Of a DNA stretch of 64,000 nt, positions 8,384 to 18,227 are shown one piece after another. Origin of the DNA: an uncultured Sulfurovum sp. (lineage in GTDB: Bacteria > Campylobacterota > Campylobacteria > Campylobacterales > Sulfurovaceae). The number at the start of each line of letters is the position of its first letter. Within the stretch, counting starts at the first letter, position 1. The notes under the pieces are model-generated. The model was given only the letters and a program-made list of their open reading frames with translations. It made no database searches and had not been told where the DNA came from. The stretch lies in contig CACVAU010000042.1 in the NCBI GenBank assembly GCA_902727915.1, forward strand, positions 1 to 64,000, read 5' to 3'. A program made the position numbers and the translations under genes.

Positions 8384-9478
8384 ATGAGTTATCTTATACT
8401 CTTCTTTCTTTTATCAGTAGGCGTTTCGTTCCTATGTTCCATTCTTGAATCTGTTTTACTTTCCGTGCAAATGTCTTATGTTTCGGTTCTTGAAAAAGAG
8501 CGTCCTAAAACAGGGAAACTTTTACGTTGGCATAAGGAAAATATTAACAAGTCGATTGCTTCTATTTTAATTTTAAATACAGTTGCTAATACTTTAGGTG
8601 CTGCTGCTGTAGGAGCAAAAGCAGCTGAGCTTTTTGGGCATGGCGCTGTGGTTTATGTTTCCATTATTTTAACTTTTGCGATTTTATTTTTCTCAGAAAT
8701 TATTCCTAAAACCATTGGGGCAATTTACTGGAAATCTTTAGCCCCAATGGCAGCAAAAATTATTCAGTTTTTTGTTTGGTTGACTTATCCGATTATCTTG
8801 ATTACTTTATTGGTAACAAATAAGATTTCAAAAGGTAGTGAGGAGGAAGCAACCACAACGAAAGATGAACTTTTAGAAAGTATGCTTATCTCTGAAGAAG
8901 AGGGTGTGATTGATGAAAAAGAGTCTGATTTTATTGAAAATGTTTTAAAATTAGATGAAAAAATTGTTAATGACATTTTAACACCTCGTTCAGTTGTCTT
9001 TGCCTTAGATGGAAAAATGAGTATTAAAGAGGTTATGGAGACACAACCTGATATTTTTAAATTTTCACGTATACCTGTTTTTCATGAGAACATAGAAGAT
9101 GTAACAGGTATTGTTTTAACTAAAAAGATTTTTCAGCAATCATTAATAGATAATGCTGTGTCACTTGATAGTATTCAAGATAAGATTCATTCTATTTACG
9201 AAAATCTTCCAGTAACCATTGCCCTTGACATGTTTATAAAAAAGAAACAACATATGTTCTTGGTGAAAGATTCTTATGATCAGACAGAGGGAATTTTAAC
9301 ACTCGAAGATTGTGTTGAGACTTTGCTTGGTGTTGAGATTATGGATGAAAGTGATACCACTGAAGACATGCGACAACTCGCAAAAATGAAGATGAAAAAA
9401 AAACGTCGAGACGATAAGCTGAGAGATCAAGAGATAGAAAACCGAGATGCTGACTTTGGTAGTTCTCAATTTTCATAA
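8384..9478 (+). CDS. CNNM/CorC family transporter (DUF21 + CBS pair)
   Basis: Residues about 1-145 form the DUF21 membrane domain, including the ASILILNTVANTLGAAAVGA segment and FSEIIPKTIG, both hallmark CNNM motifs. A CBS pair follows at about 195-320, and the C-terminus is highly charged (KMKMKKKRRDDK). It lacks the separate CorC/HlyC C-terminal domain. Family members export or sense Mg2+ or Co2+. The location directly after mgtE supports a role in magnesium homeostasis. Confidence 0.85.
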   Translation: MSYLILFFLLSVGVSFLCSILESVLLSVQMSYVSVLEKERPKTGKLLRWHKENINKSIASILILNTVANTLGAAAVGAKAAELFGHGAVVYVSIILTFAILFFSEIIPKTIGAIYWKSLAPMAAKIIQFFVWLTYPIILITLLVTNKISKGSEEEATTTKDELLESMLISEEEGVIDEKESDFIENVLKLDEKIVNDILTPRSVVFALDGKMSIKEVMETQPDIFKFSRIPVFHENIEDVTGIVLTKKIFQQSLIDNAVSLDSIQDKIHSIYENLPVTIALDMFIKKKQHMFLVKDSYDQTEGILTLEDCVETLLGVEIMDESDTTEDMRQLAKMKMKKKRRDDKLRDQEIENRDADFGSSQFS

Positions 9479-9488
9479 AAATCACTAA

Positions 9489-9531
9489 AAAGAAAAAGCC
9501 ACTTATTTTAATAAGTAGAAGCTTTCTCTTT
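9489..9531. terminator. bidirectional terminator
   Basis: Outer arms AAAGAAAAAGC (9489-9499) and GCTTTCTCTTT (9521-9531) flank an inner stem ACTTATT/AATAAGT (9501-9507 and 9510-9516). An A-tract precedes and a T-tract follows. It lies between the convergent CNNM and znuB genes. Confidence 0.75.
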
Positions 9532-10335
9532 TTATTTTATAATTTTTTTTATTCCCAAAAACAAAAATAAAGCAGTAGCCGAAACCAAAATAATAGATGC
9601 TCCTGAAGAGATATCATATGCATAGGAGAATGATAATCCTATAATTGTAAAAACAGAAGAAAATAGACCTGATAAAATCATCATAGAAAAAAGTGTATGG
9701 GATAACTTTTCTGCTATGTATACAGGTATGGTAAGCAGGGCAATAACTAAGATAAGCCCCACAACCTTAATGGCAATGACCACAGTAAGTGCTGAAAGTA
9801 TTAAAATGAGTGTATAAAAGAATGGTACATTAATGCCACGTAAAGTTGCATATTCACTGTCATAAGAGACAGCTAAAATATCACGATACCAAAAAGTCAT
9901 AATCAAAGAAATAACAGCTAATAATCCACCCATAAAATATAAATCGGATTGAGAAACGGCTAAAATAGATCCAAATAGATAGGACATAAAGTCTGCATGA
10001 TATCCAGGTGTAATATCGATAAGTACGACTCCTATTGCCATACCTACAGCCCATATAAGACCAATAAAGGTATCCATACGCTCACGGTTTTTAAAAGTAA
10101 TTGATGCAATAAGTATGGCAGCTAAAACTGCAAAAACTGAAGCACCAAGAAAAATAGGTAAAGAGAAATAAACAGCAACCCCAATACCACCATAGGCTGT
10201 ATGGGCAATTCCTCCTGCTAGAAAGACCATTCTATTAACCACAATAAGGGAACCGATAATACCAGCAGCCATAGAGACTAGAAGACCAGCTATGAGGGCA
10301 TTTTGAACAAAGTCATATGAGAGTGCATCTATCAT
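9532..10335 (-). CDS. znuB: metal ABC transporter permease (ZnuB type)
   Basis: This 267-residue ABC-3 family permease has about eight hydrophobic helices and the typical segments GGIAHTAYGGIGVA and KVVGLILVIALLTIPVYIAEKL. It forms the membrane channel for the ATPase and the binding protein encoded just upstream on the same strand. The third gene of a znuA-znuC-znuB order, it starts 17 bp after the ATPase gene ends. Zinc is the likely cargo because the binding protein has a His-rich loop; manganese remains possible. Confidence 0.88.
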   Translation of the reverse strand: MIDALSYDFVQNALIAGLLVSMAAGIIGSLIVVNRMVFLAGGIAHTAYGGIGVAVYFSLPIFLGASVFAVLAAILIASITFKNRERMDTFIGLIWAVGMAIGVVLIDITPGYHADFMSYLFGSILAVSQSDLYFMGGLLAVISLIMTFWYRDILAVSYDSEYATLRGINVPFFYTLILILSALTVVIAIKVVGLILVIALLTIPVYIAEKLSHTLFSMMILSGLFSSVFTIIGLSFSYAYDISSGASIILVSATALFLFLGIKKIIK

Positions 10336-10352
10336 TAGTTTTTTACCTGCAT

Positions 10353-11099
10353 CTATTTTTTACCTATATTATTTTCATTGAGTTTGTTAAAGAGTTCAAC
10401 TTCACAAAAGTGTTGTATTGGGTCATCTGTTGTTGGTTTTAGTTTTGAAACATCATGGTATGAAAGTGTTTTATTAATATGTACGACTTTATCTGCATAT
10501 TGCATAATAATAGAGATGTCATGACTCACAACGATAATAGTGATAAAGCTGTTAAGTGTTTCCAGTAGCTCATAAATTTTCTTTTGTCCTTCAACATCAA
10601 TACTTGCTGTTGGTTCATCTAAAATCAAAATTTTTGGATTAGCACATAAGGCACGAGCTATCATAACTCTTTGTCTTTGTCCACCTGAGAGTGAGCCAAT
10701 CTTTTCATTGGCAAATTTTTCCATACCTACTTGAGCTAAAGCACCTAAGGCACAGAGTTTTTCTTCTTTAGCATAGCCAAAAAGAGGGCGTTTTGTTCCA
10801 ATATGACCCATCAGTACTACCTCAATGACTTTAATGGGAAAATCCGTATTTACATTGGTATTTTGAGGGACATAACCAACTTTGGCTAAATTTTTCTTAG
10901 GAAGTTCCCCAAAAGTATGAATGCTTCCATTTTTGACAGAATTAATGCCTAAAATAAGTTTGAGGAGGGTTGATTTACCCCCACCATTTGGACCAATAAT
11001 AGCTAGAAAGTCATTTTCTTTAACTGTCAGATTGACATTTTCTAAAACAACTTGTTTGCCATAAGAAAATGACAGGTTTTTAATTTCAATGATGGACAT
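10353..11099 (-). CDS. znuC: metal ABC transporter ATP-binding protein (ZnuC type)
   Basis: Walker A (GPNGGGKST), signature (LSGGQRQRVMIARAL), Walker B (ILILDEPTA) and the switch His (VVSHD) are all present. The ATG at 11099 begins MSIIEIKNLSFSYG, the normal start of such ATPases. A TTG at 11123 in the same frame would add eight residues and overlap znuA by 17 bp, and is less likely. It energises uptake through the neighbouring permease. Confidence 0.9.
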   Translation of the reverse strand: MSIIEIKNLSFSYGKQVVLENVNLTVKENDFLAIIGPNGGGKSTLLKLILGINSVKNGSIHTFGELPKKNLAKVGYVPQNTNVNTDFPIKVIEVVLMGHIGTKRPLFGYAKEEKLCALGALAQVGMEKFANEKIGSLSGGQRQRVMIARALCANPKILILDEPTASIDVEGQKKIYELLETLNSFITIIVVSHDISIIMQYADKVVHINKTLSYHDVSKLKPTTDDPIQHFCEVELFNKLNENNIGKK

Positions 11100-11106
11100 G
11101 ATCGAA

Positions 11107-11958
11107 CTACTTTTTTTGAGCAATGGCTTTGGCTAACATTTTAAGGTTTTCAGCCCAATTTAATGCCAAAGGAGAAGCTTTAATAACTTCAATATTTAAA
11201 TTTTTTGCTATATTTTGACTGGCTTTATCAGAAAATTCTGGTTGGGTGAAAATAGCATGTACTTTTTCTTTTTTTGCTTGTTCTATAATACCAATTAGGG
11301 CTTTCATTTTCGGTTCTTTGCCGTCTATTTCAACAGGGAGTTGCGTTAGGTTATAACGTTTAGCAAAGTATCCCCAAGAAGGATGAAAAACCATAAACGT
11401 TGATTTTTCAGGGGTACCTTTGAGTATTTCTTCAATTTCGCTATGCAGTGCATCTAACTCTTTTAAATAAGCTTCATAATTTTTGAGATAATCAGCTTTA
11501 TTTTTTTCATCTAAGGCGACGAGTGTTTCATAAATGTTTTTAGCAACTATTTTGATGTTAATGGGATCTACCCAGACATGTGGATCAAGTTTTTGATGGG
11601 TGTGCTTATTGTGTCCATGAGCAGTACAAACATGTTTTACATGATATTTCTCCATGCCTCTGGTACTGTCTACGAACAGTAGTTTTTTGTTTACATTTTG
11701 GAATCTATAAAGCCATACATTTTCAAATTCTACACCGATTGCAAAATAAACAGTTGCTTTAGAGATATCCTTCATTTGTGAAGGTTTAGGTTCGTAATCA
11801 TGAGGTGAAGAACCTTCTTCAACTATAACAGTTACGTTGACATGTTCAGCACCTATTTTTTCAACAAAAACTTTTTGAGGAGCAAGACTAACAGCAACTT
11901 CAAGTTGGGCAAAGCTTAGGTTTGTTAAAAAAAATAATAAGGTAAAGAGTTTTTTCAT
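11107..11958 (-). CDS. znuA: zinc ABC transporter substrate-binding protein (ZnuA type)
   Basis: A signal peptide (MKKLFTLLFFLTNLSFA) is followed by the cluster A-I binding-protein fold. Metal-site His residues appear in SSPHDYEP, in LDPHVWVDP and in FHPSWGYFAKRY. A His-rich loop (HVKHVCTAHGHNKHTHQ) before DPHVW is characteristic of zinc-binding ZnuA. It captures metal in the periplasm for the downstream ZnuCB pair. It is the first gene of the operon and is divergent from gyrA. I could not identify a convincing Zur or Fur operator by eye. Confidence 0.9.
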   Translation of the reverse strand: MKKLFTLLFFLTNLSFAQLEVAVSLAPQKVFVEKIGAEHVNVTVIVEEGSSPHDYEPKPSQMKDISKATVYFAIGVEFENVWLYRFQNVNKKLLFVDSTRGMEKYHVKHVCTAHGHNKHTHQKLDPHVWVDPINIKIVAKNIYETLVALDEKNKADYLKNYEAYLKELDALHSEIEEILKGTPEKSTFMVFHPSWGYFAKRYNLTQLPVEIDGKEPKMKALIGIIEQAKKEKVHAIFTQPEFSDKASQNIAKNLNIEVIKASPLALNWAENLKMLAKAIAQKK

Positions 11959-12060
11959 GAGGTATCCTAGTCAAAAAATTTAGGTGGAATCATAGCATAA
12001 TTATGTTGATAAACTTTGCTTAATAAAAAATAATATATTTAAGAGCTTTTAGCTATAATA

Positions 12061-12088
12061 TTGACCAATTTTTAGCATTATATATAAT
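12061..12088 (+). promoter_or_regulatory. sigma70-type promoter of gyrA
   Basis: TTGACC at 12061-12066 and TATAAT at 12083-12088 are spaced 16 bp apart. The ATG is at 12111 with the RBS AAGGAAA between. This is one of the clearest housekeeping promoters in the window. Confidence 0.7.
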
Positions 12089-12110
12089 ATGGTATACACA
12101 AAGGAAATTT

Positions 12111-14609
12111 ATGAGTGATCAGATTGATGAAAGTTTAGATATACAGCAAGTTAAAATTGAAGAGAGTATGAAAGGGTCTTATCTTGACTACTCTATGTCA
12201 GTGATTGTTGGACGTGCTTTACCTGATGCACGTGATGGTTTAAAACCTGTACACCGAAGAATACTTTATGCAATGAATGAGTTAAGTCTTTCACATAGAG
12301 CTGCTTATAAAAAGTCTGCAAGAATTGTGGGTGATGTTATTGGTAAGTATCACCCACATGGTGACAACTCTGTTTATGATGCATTGGTTCGTATGGCGCA
12401 AGATTTTTCATTAAGAGCGCCTCTTGTAGATGGGCAAGGAAACTTTGGTTCTGTTGATGGGGATAATGCTGCTGCGATGAGATATACGGAAGCACGTATG
12501 ACAAAGTTGGCTGAAGAGTTATTAAGAGATTTAGATAAAGATACGGTTGACTTTACACCCAACTACGACGATTCTATGTCTGAACCTGATGTCTTGCCTT
12601 CACGTGTTCCTAACTTATTGTTAAATGGTTCATCGGGTATTGCTGTTGGTATGGCAACTAATATCCCTCCTCATCGAATGGACGAGCTTATTGAAGCACT
12701 TTTACATATTCTTGATAATCCTTCTTGTGCTGATGAAGAGTTACTTACTATTGTTAAGGGGCCTGACTTCCCAACGGGTGGTATTATCTTTGGTAAAAAA
12801 GGTATTACAGATGCCTATACAACAGGTAGAGGACGAATTAAAGTACGTGCTAAAACACATATTGAAGAGAAAAAAAATAAAGAAGTTATTGTTGTAGATG
12901 AACTTCCTTACCAAGTTAATAAATCTCGTCTTATTGAGAATATAGCCCATTTAGTACGTGATAAGCAAATTGAGGGTATTTCTGAAATTCGTGATGAGTC
13001 TGACCGTGAAGGTATGAGAATTGTTATTGAGCTGAAACGTGATGCAATGTCTGATATTGTTTTAAACAATCTCTTTAAGCAAACAAGCATGCAAAATACT
13101 TTTGGAATTATTATGTTAGCCATTGCTAATAAAGAGCCAAAGGTATTTAAATTACGTGAGATGCTTGACTTGTTTTTACGTCATAGAAAAACAGTTATTA
13201 TTAGAAGAACAATTTTTGACCTTGAAAAAGCAAAAGCTAGAGCGCATATTTTAGAAGGTTTAAAAATTGCTGTTGATCATATTGATGAAGTAATTCGTAT
13301 TATTAGAGAAAGTGAAGATACTGAGATAGCTAAATTATCATTGATGGAAAAGTTCTCTCTTTCTGAAATTCAATCTCATGCTATTTTAGAGATGAAACTT
13401 AGAAGATTAACAGGTCTTGAAGTTGAAAAAATTGAAAATGAATTAAAAGAACTTTATGCGTTAATTGAGTACTTAGAGTCTATCTTAAAAAGTGAAGAGA
13501 TTCTTAATGGTATTATTGTGGATGAGCTTAAAGAGATTGGTGATACATTTAAAGCTGAGAGACGTACAGAAATAGTTGATGACTATGACGACATTGACAT
13601 TGAAGATTTAATTCCTAATGAGCCAATGGTTGTTACCATTACCCATAGAGGGTATATTAAACGTGTGCCTGTAAAACAGTATGAGAAACAAAAACGTGGT
13701 GGTAAAGGTAAGATAGCTGTTACCACACATGATGATGACTTTATAGAGCAGTTCTTTATCTCTTCTACGCATGATACGCTTATGTTTGTAACGGACATGG
13801 GGCAACTTTACTGGTTAAAGGTTTATAGAATTCCTGAAGGTTCAAGAACAGCAAAAGGTAAGGCAGTTGTTAACCTTATTAATTTAAAGCCTGATGAGAA
13901 GATTATGTCTATCATCCCTACTGTTGATTTTGAAGAAGACAAAGGTTTAGCCTTCTTTACTAAAAAAGGTATTGTTAAGCGTACGAATTTAAAAGAGTAT
14001 TCAAATATTAGAACCAATGGTGTTAGAGCCATTAACTTAGATGATGATGATGAAATTGTTACAGCAAAAATTGTAATGCCTGAGACAAAATGGCTTTTTG
14101 TAACCACTAAAAAAGGTCAATGTATTAGATTTAAAGTGGAAGATGCAAGAGAAATTGGACGTGTTGCACGTGGTGTGGCTGCGATTAAGTTTAAAATAGA
14201 AGATGACTTTGTTTGTGGTGCAACTACTATTGAAGATGAAGAGTCGGAATTATTGATGTTAAGTGAAAAAGGTATTGGTAAGCGTACAACGGCTTCAGAG
14301 TACAGAGAACAAAGCCGTGCAGGTAAGGGTGTTATTTCAATGAAGCTTTCTGTCAAGACAGGTGATGTTGTTGGTGTTGTGATGGTTGAAGAAGACAAAG
14401 ACATGATGTGTCTGACTTCTATTGGTAAAATGATACGTGTTGACATGCAAACCATTAGAAAAGCTGGTCGTAATACTTCAGGTGTCAAAGTGGTCAATGT
14501 TGAGAAAAAAGACATTGTGGTGAGTATGGCAAAATGTCCTAAAGAAGAAGCAGAAGATCCAGATGTTGTTAATGAAGAAATTTTAGACGACAATAACGAA
14601 GAAAAATAG
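12111..14609 (+). CDS. gyrA: DNA gyrase subunit A
   Basis: This 832-residue type II topoisomerase subunit introduces negative supercoils together with GyrB. The catalytic Tyr is Y125 ([10 protein letters not shown]). The quinolone-resistance region reads [19 protein letters not shown], with N86 and D90 equivalent to E. coli S83 and D87; Asn there is the wild-type state in Helicobacter, not a sign of resistance. The GyrA box (QKRGGKG) is present in the C-terminal beta-pinwheel. The C-terminus is acidic ([17 protein letters not shown]). It is a single-gene transcript with its own promoter and a following stem-loop. Confidence 0.97.
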   Translation: MSDQIDESLDIQQVKIEESMKGSYLDYSMSVIVGRALPDARDGLKPVHRRILYAMNELSLSHRAAYKKSARIVGDVIGKYHPHGDNSVYDALVRMAQDFSLRAPLVDGQGNFGSVDGDNAAAMRYTEARMTKLAEELLRDLDKDTVDFTPNYDDSMSEPDVLPSRVPNLLLNGSSGIAVGMATNIPPHRMDELIEALLHILDNPSCADEELLTIVKGPDFPTGGIIFGKKGITDAYTTGRGRIKVRAKTHIEEKKNKEVIVVDELPYQVNKSRLIENIAHLVRDKQIEGISEIRDESDREGMRIVIELKRDAMSDIVLNNLFKQTSMQNTFGIIMLAIANKEPKVFKLREMLDLFLRHRKTVIIRRTIFDLEKAKARAHILEGLKIAVDHIDEVIRIIRESEDTEIAKLSLMEKFSLSEIQSHAILEMKLRRLTGLEVEKIENELKELYALIEYLESILKSEEILNGIIVDELKEIGDTFKAERRTEIVDDYDDIDIEDLIPNEPMVVTITHRGYIKRVPVKQYEKQKRGGKGKIAVTTHDDDFIEQFFISSTHDTLMFVTDMGQLYWLKVYRIPEGSRTAKGKAVVNLINLKPDEKIMSIIPTVDFEEDKGLAFFTKKGIVKRTNLKEYSNIRTNGVRAINLDDDDEIVTAKIVMPETKWLFVTTKKGQCIRFKVEDAREIGRVARGVAAIKFKIEDDFVCGATTIEDEESELLMLSEKGIGKRTTASEYREQSRAGKGVISMKLSVKTGDVVGVVMVEEDKDMMCLTSIGKMIRVDMQTIRKAGRNTSGVKVVNVEKKDIVVSMAKCPKEEAEDPDVVNEEILDDNNEEK

Positions 14610-14938
14610 CCCTATTTTTCTGTTTATAGGTTTAGTATGGCTAAGCCTATAAGTTAAAACTTCATAAAAATTTAGCTTTTCTTTTGCTTAACTTATATTT
14701 ATTATTTGATTAAATAATCAATCCTACACACACTTTTTATAAAATAAAACACTTCTAAACATCCATGGAATAGTCATTGCATGATTTTGTTGATTATTAT
14801 GAAGAAGAAATGTATTTAGCTCTAAATAAGTAACTTTTTTGTCACTTTTAGATTATTTATTAAATAATTATTGTAATAATTTTTAATATTCGTCATAATT
14901 ATTATACAAAATAACAAATCTAAAGGAGAGAGATTTAT
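14610..14938. other. 329-bp intergenic region after gyrA
   Basis: It holds a stem-loop at 14625-14651 (arms TATAGGTTTAG and CTAAGCCTATA with one G-U pair, loop TATGG), which probably ends the gyrA transcript. Very AT-rich sequence follows (about 14690-14925), ending in the RBS AAAGGAGAGAG of the secreted-protein gene at 14939. I saw no further gene or RNA in it. Confidence 0.5.
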
Positions 14939-15331
14939 ATGAAAAGAAAACTTTTAACCACAACACTATTAGCTATGTCATTACTATCACTTAATTTATC
15001 TGCAGGGAATAAAATGAAATGTACAGGAACGCATTGTATTGTTGATGTTTCGGATTTATCTCCTAAAAGTACAAAAGTAGAATCTCAAAAAATCTCTAAT
15101 AAAAAAGAATCATACTCAACAGTTATTCTTGATAATATCGAGACCATTGTTTTTGCACAATATGTGATGACCAATGACGAAATTGCAGAATATGACTTGA
15201 AAGAAATGCAAAAAAACTTACTTATTCCAACTGTAAATTCAGAAGGTTTACCCAGTTCAGATTATCTTTGTGAAGACAATTTAAAACCAGTCTTTGTGAA
15301 AGAAATGAAAAACACTTATAAGTGCGCTTAA
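14939..15331 (+). CDS. hypothetical secreted protein, 130 aa
   Basis: A clear Sec signal peptide (basic MKRK, hydrophobic core, LSAG cleavage region) precedes a mature domain of about 108 residues with four Cys: C28 and C33 close together in KMKCTGTHCIVDV, and two near the C-terminus, the last at residue 129. These could form two disulfides in the periplasm. No family was recognised. It has a strong RBS (AAAGGAGAG) and stands alone between gyrA and asd. Confidence 0.7.
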   Translation: MKRKLLTTTLLAMSLLSLNLSAGNKMKCTGTHCIVDVSDLSPKSTKVESQKISNKKESYSTVILDNIETIVFAQYVMTNDEIAEYDLKEMQKNLLIPTVNSEGLPSSDYLCEDNLKPVFVKEMKNTYKCA

Positions 15332-15353
15332 GCGTATTGTACTTCATTTTATA

Positions 15354-15377
15354 AGCGTGGGTTTTAACACTCACGCT
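15354..15377 (+). terminator. stem-loop after the secreted-protein gene
   Basis: AGCGTG at the left and CACGCT at the right close an imperfect stem of about ten pairs, with a G-U pair and a mismatch. It lies 20 bp after the stop codon. No long T-run follows, so termination efficiency is doubtful. Confidence 0.35.
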
Positions 15378-15524
15378 ACAAAAAAGCCAATTTCTTCTTA
15401 AAATTTTAAAAACAAAAATTTAAAAGCATAGACTCACACCCATTTTGTTAGAATAACATCAAAGAATAAAAATTAAAATATTTGATTATACTATAGTGAA
15501 ATATTTAAGCGAAAAAGGACATAT

Positions 15525-16556
15525 GTGAAACAGTATAATGTAGCTGTTGTTGGGGCAAGTGGTGCCGTTGGAGAAGAGTTATTTAGAGTTTTAGAAGAAG
15601 TTAAGTTCCCTATAGCAGATCTTCTGCCTTTAGCAAGTGCAAACTCAGCTGGTAACTTAATTGAGTTTGCTGGTGATGAATATAAAATTGAAGAGTTAAC
15701 GGAAGAGGTATTTCAAGGGCGTAATATAGACATTGCATTTTTTTCAGCTGGTGGTAGTATTTCTGAGAAATATGCGAAATATGCTGTAGAGTCTGGCGCT
15801 GTTGTTATTGATAATACTTCACACTTTAGAATGGTGGACAATGTACCTTTAGTAGTTCCAGAAGTTAACCCTGAAGACATTTCAGATTGGGAGGAGACAG
15901 GGATTATTGCAAATCCTAACTGTTCTACCATTCAAATGGTACAACTACTTAAGCCACTTCATGACCTGTATGGAATTAAGCGAGTTGATGTTTCGACATA
16001 CCAAGCTGTTTCTGGTGCTGGAAAAGCTGGTATGGAAGAGCTTGTACAACAAATGCAAGACTTCTTTGCCTTTAAATTGGGTGACTCAAAAGCAGAAGCA
16101 TTTGCACACCAAATTGCACTGAATGTTATTCCTCATATTGATGTACCTCAAGAAAATGGTTATACCAAAGAAGAAATGAAGATGGTAAATGAAACTGGTA
16201 AAATCATGCACACTGAGTTTGCAGTTTCTGCAACCTGTGTTCGTGTTCCTGTACTTCGTTCTCATTCAGAATCCATTACCATTACTTTTGAAGAAGGTGT
16301 AGATGTTTCAGTGGAAGCATCACGTAAGGCTTTAGATGACTTTGAAAATGTTACTGTTATTGATGATATTGAAAATAATCAATATCCAATGCCACTTACA
16401 GCAACTGATACCGATGAAACTTACGTTGGACGAATTAGAAAAGATATTTCATCAGCAAATATTTTACATATTTGGGGTGTGGCAGACCAAGTAAGAGTAG
16501 GCGCAGCAACGAATGCTGTTCGTATTGCTCAAAAATGGATAAAACTAGAGGCTTAA
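15525..16556 (+). CDS. asd: aspartate-semialdehyde dehydrogenase
   Basis: The enzyme makes L-aspartate 4-semialdehyde from aspartyl phosphate with NADPH, the branch point to lysine/diaminopimelate, threonine and methionine. The NADP motif GASGAVGEEL (residues 10-19), the catalytic C133 in NPNCSTIQ and the substrate-binding HID segment are present; 343 residues is the normal length. The start is GTG at 15525; an overlapping ATG at 15523 reads straight into a stop. It opens a tight asd-yqhA-hemE operon. Confidence 0.95.
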   Translation: MKQYNVAVVGASGAVGEELFRVLEEVKFPIADLLPLASANSAGNLIEFAGDEYKIEELTEEVFQGRNIDIAFFSAGGSISEKYAKYAVESGAVVIDNTSHFRMVDNVPLVVPEVNPEDISDWEETGIIANPNCSTIQMVQLLKPLHDLYGIKRVDVSTYQAVSGAGKAGMEELVQQMQDFFAFKLGDSKAEAFAHQIALNVIPHIDVPQENGYTKEEMKMVNETGKIMHTEFAVSATCVRVPVLRSHSESITITFEEGVDVSVEASRKALDDFENVTVIDDIENNQYPMPLTATDTDETYVGRIRKDISSANILHIWGVADQVRVGAATNAVRIAQKWIKLEA

Positions 16557-16557
16557 T

Positions 16558-17124
16558 ATGGCAGGAAACAATCACGACTTAGAAGAGAGACTAAAGATAG
16601 ATAGAGCGAATAATAGTTTAATTGAAACATTATTTGAAGGTGCTATTTGGCGAAGTAGATTTATTGTGATCTTTGCAGTAGTTTTTGGACTTCTTGGAGC
16701 CATTGTACTTTTTATTGTCGCATCAATGGACATTTGGAATGTAGCCGTTTATACTTTTCAAAATTTAATAGCACATCCACATCCAGATGATTTTCATAAA
16801 GTAATTCTTGTTGGAATTATTGGAGCTGTTGACCTTTATTTAATAGCTGTTGTTATGTTTATTTTTGCTTTTGGTATTTATGAATTGTTTATTTCAGAGA
16901 TAGATGAAGCAACAGGGAGTAATGGTAGTCAAATTTTGGCAATTCATTCTCTTGATCAGCTCAAAGATAAGATTGCAAAAGTGATTGTGATGGTTTTGGT
17001 GGTAAACTTTTTTCAAAAAGTCTTACAGACAGAGTTTAATACACCATTAGAGATGCTATATTTTGCAGTTTCAATTACAGCATTGTCTGTAGGATTATAT
17101 TTTTTAGGGAAAGTTGGTAAATAA
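16558..17124 (+). CDS. YqhA family (UPF0114) membrane protein
   Basis: This 188-residue protein shows the UPF0114/YqhA pattern FEGAIWRSRFIVIFAVVFGLLGA and four hydrophobic helices, with the FGIYELFIS motif in the middle. It is an inner-membrane protein of unknown function. It starts one base after the asd stop, and its TAA shares one base with the ATG of hemE (TAATG), so the three genes are translationally coupled. Confidence 0.85.
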   Translation: MAGNNHDLEERLKIDRANNSLIETLFEGAIWRSRFIVIFAVVFGLLGAIVLFIVASMDIWNVAVYTFQNLIAHPHPDDFHKVILVGIIGAVDLYLIAVVMFIFAFGIYELFISEIDEATGSNGSQILAIHSLDQLKDKIAKVIVMVLVVNFFQKVLQTEFNTPLEMLYFAVSITALSVGLYFLGKVGK

Positions 17125-18179
17125 TGAGTAAAAAAAGTAAAATATTTGTAGATGCCTGTTTAGGTAAAGAGACACCATACACTCCTGTATGGATGATGAG
17201 ACAAGCAGGACGATATCTTCCTGAATACATGAAGGTTAGGGGAGAAGCTGGAGACTTTTTAAGTCTTTGTCATGACCCTGCTAAAGCTGCTGAAGTTACC
17301 ATTCAGCCTTTAGACATTGTGGGTGTGGATGCTGCTATTTTATTTTCAGACATTTTGGTTATTCCAGATGAAATGGGAATGGATTTGGAGTTTATTAAAG
17401 GTTTTGGACCAAAGTTCAATGACCCACTTACTTGTCAAGCCGACTTAGACAGACTTATTGGTGGTGAAGAAGCTGCTAATAAATTAACTTATGTTTACGA
17501 TACGATTAAACTGCTTAGAAAGCAACTTGATGAGCGTGGCGATGAGATAGCACTTATTGGGTTTACAGGTGCTCCATGGACGTTGGCTACTTATATGATA
17601 GAAGGTCAAGGCACTAAGACTTATAACCTTTGTAAGAAACTTATGTATTCTAATCCTGAGTTTTTACATAATATTTTAAGAGAAGTAACCGAAGTTGTAA
17701 AGTACTACATGGAAAAGCAAATTGAAGCTGGTATTGACGTGGTTCAAATTTTTGATTCATGGGCAGCTGCGATTGAGCCTGGGAAATACAATGAATTTTC
17801 ATGGAAATACATGGTAGAGATTTGTGATCACTTAAAAGCTAAGTATCCAGATACCCCTATTATTATGTTTCCAAAGGGCGTAGCTTCATTCATTGAACGT
17901 GGACAAGTTTATGGAAACTTTGACGTGTTTGGTGTAGATTGGGGAACCCCAATGGCAATGGCAAAAGAACATCTTGAAGATAAGTACGTACTTCAAGGAA
18001 ATATGGAGCCATGTAGACTGTATAGTAAAGAAGCGACGACAGCTTGTGTCGAAGCCATTCAAGAAGTTATGGGAACAAAGAGACATATCTTTAACTTAGG
18101 TCATGGAATTCTTCCAGATGTACCTGTGGAAAATGCTAAGCATTTTGTTGCCGAATGTCAGAGGGTTTCTAAGCGTTAA
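17124..18179 (+). CDS. hemE: uroporphyrinogen decarboxylase
   Basis: It removes four carboxyl groups from uroporphyrinogen III to give coproporphyrinogen III in haem synthesis. The signature PVWMMRQAGRYLPEY is near the N-terminus, and the second signature region GFTGAPWTLATYMIEG is intact; 351 residues is normal. The haem supply is relevant to the c-type cytochrome chimera encoded at 31-37 kb, though the linkage is not close. It overlaps yqhA by one base. Confidence 0.96.
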   Translation: MSKKSKIFVDACLGKETPYTPVWMMRQAGRYLPEYMKVRGEAGDFLSLCHDPAKAAEVTIQPLDIVGVDAAILFSDILVIPDEMGMDLEFIKGFGPKFNDPLTCQADLDRLIGGEEAANKLTYVYDTIKLLRKQLDERGDEIALIGFTGAPWTLATYMIEGQGTKTYNLCKKLMYSNPEFLHNILREVTEVVKYYMEKQIEAGIDVVQIFDSWAAAIEPGKYNEFSWKYMVEICDHLKAKYPDTPIIMFPKGVASFIERGQVYGNFDVFGVDWGTPMAMAKEHLEDKYVLQGNMEPCRLYSKEATTACVEAIQEVMGTKRHIFNLGHGILPDVPVENAKHFVAECQRVSKR

Positions 18180-18180
18180 T

Positions 18181-18210
18181 TTTTTGTAAGCTTTAATGCG
18201 CTTACAAAAA
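18181..18210. terminator. hairpin between convergent hemE and LysM genes
   Basis: Perfect 11-bp arms TTTTTGTAAGC (18181-18191) and GCTTACAAAAA (18200-18210) enclose an 8-nt loop and begin two bases after the hemE stop. A T-run (18215-18220) follows on the plus strand. It probably ends both convergent transcripts. Confidence 0.6.
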
Positions 18211-18227
18211 TAACTTTTTTCTATTAT

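Noticed and set aside
9489..9531. Palindrome as a metal-regulator operator
   Set aside because: It lies at the ends of two convergent genes with A-tract before and T-tract after, fitting a terminator instead.
12366..12383. Asn in the GyrA quinolone pocket as a resistance mutation
   Set aside because: Asn is the wild-type residue in Helicobacter at this place, and D90 is retained, so no resistance claim is made.
14117..14593. 158-codon open frame opposite the gyrA 3' end
   Set aside because: Ser/Thr-rich antisense shadow of the GyrA C-terminal domain; gyrA is certain on the plus strand.
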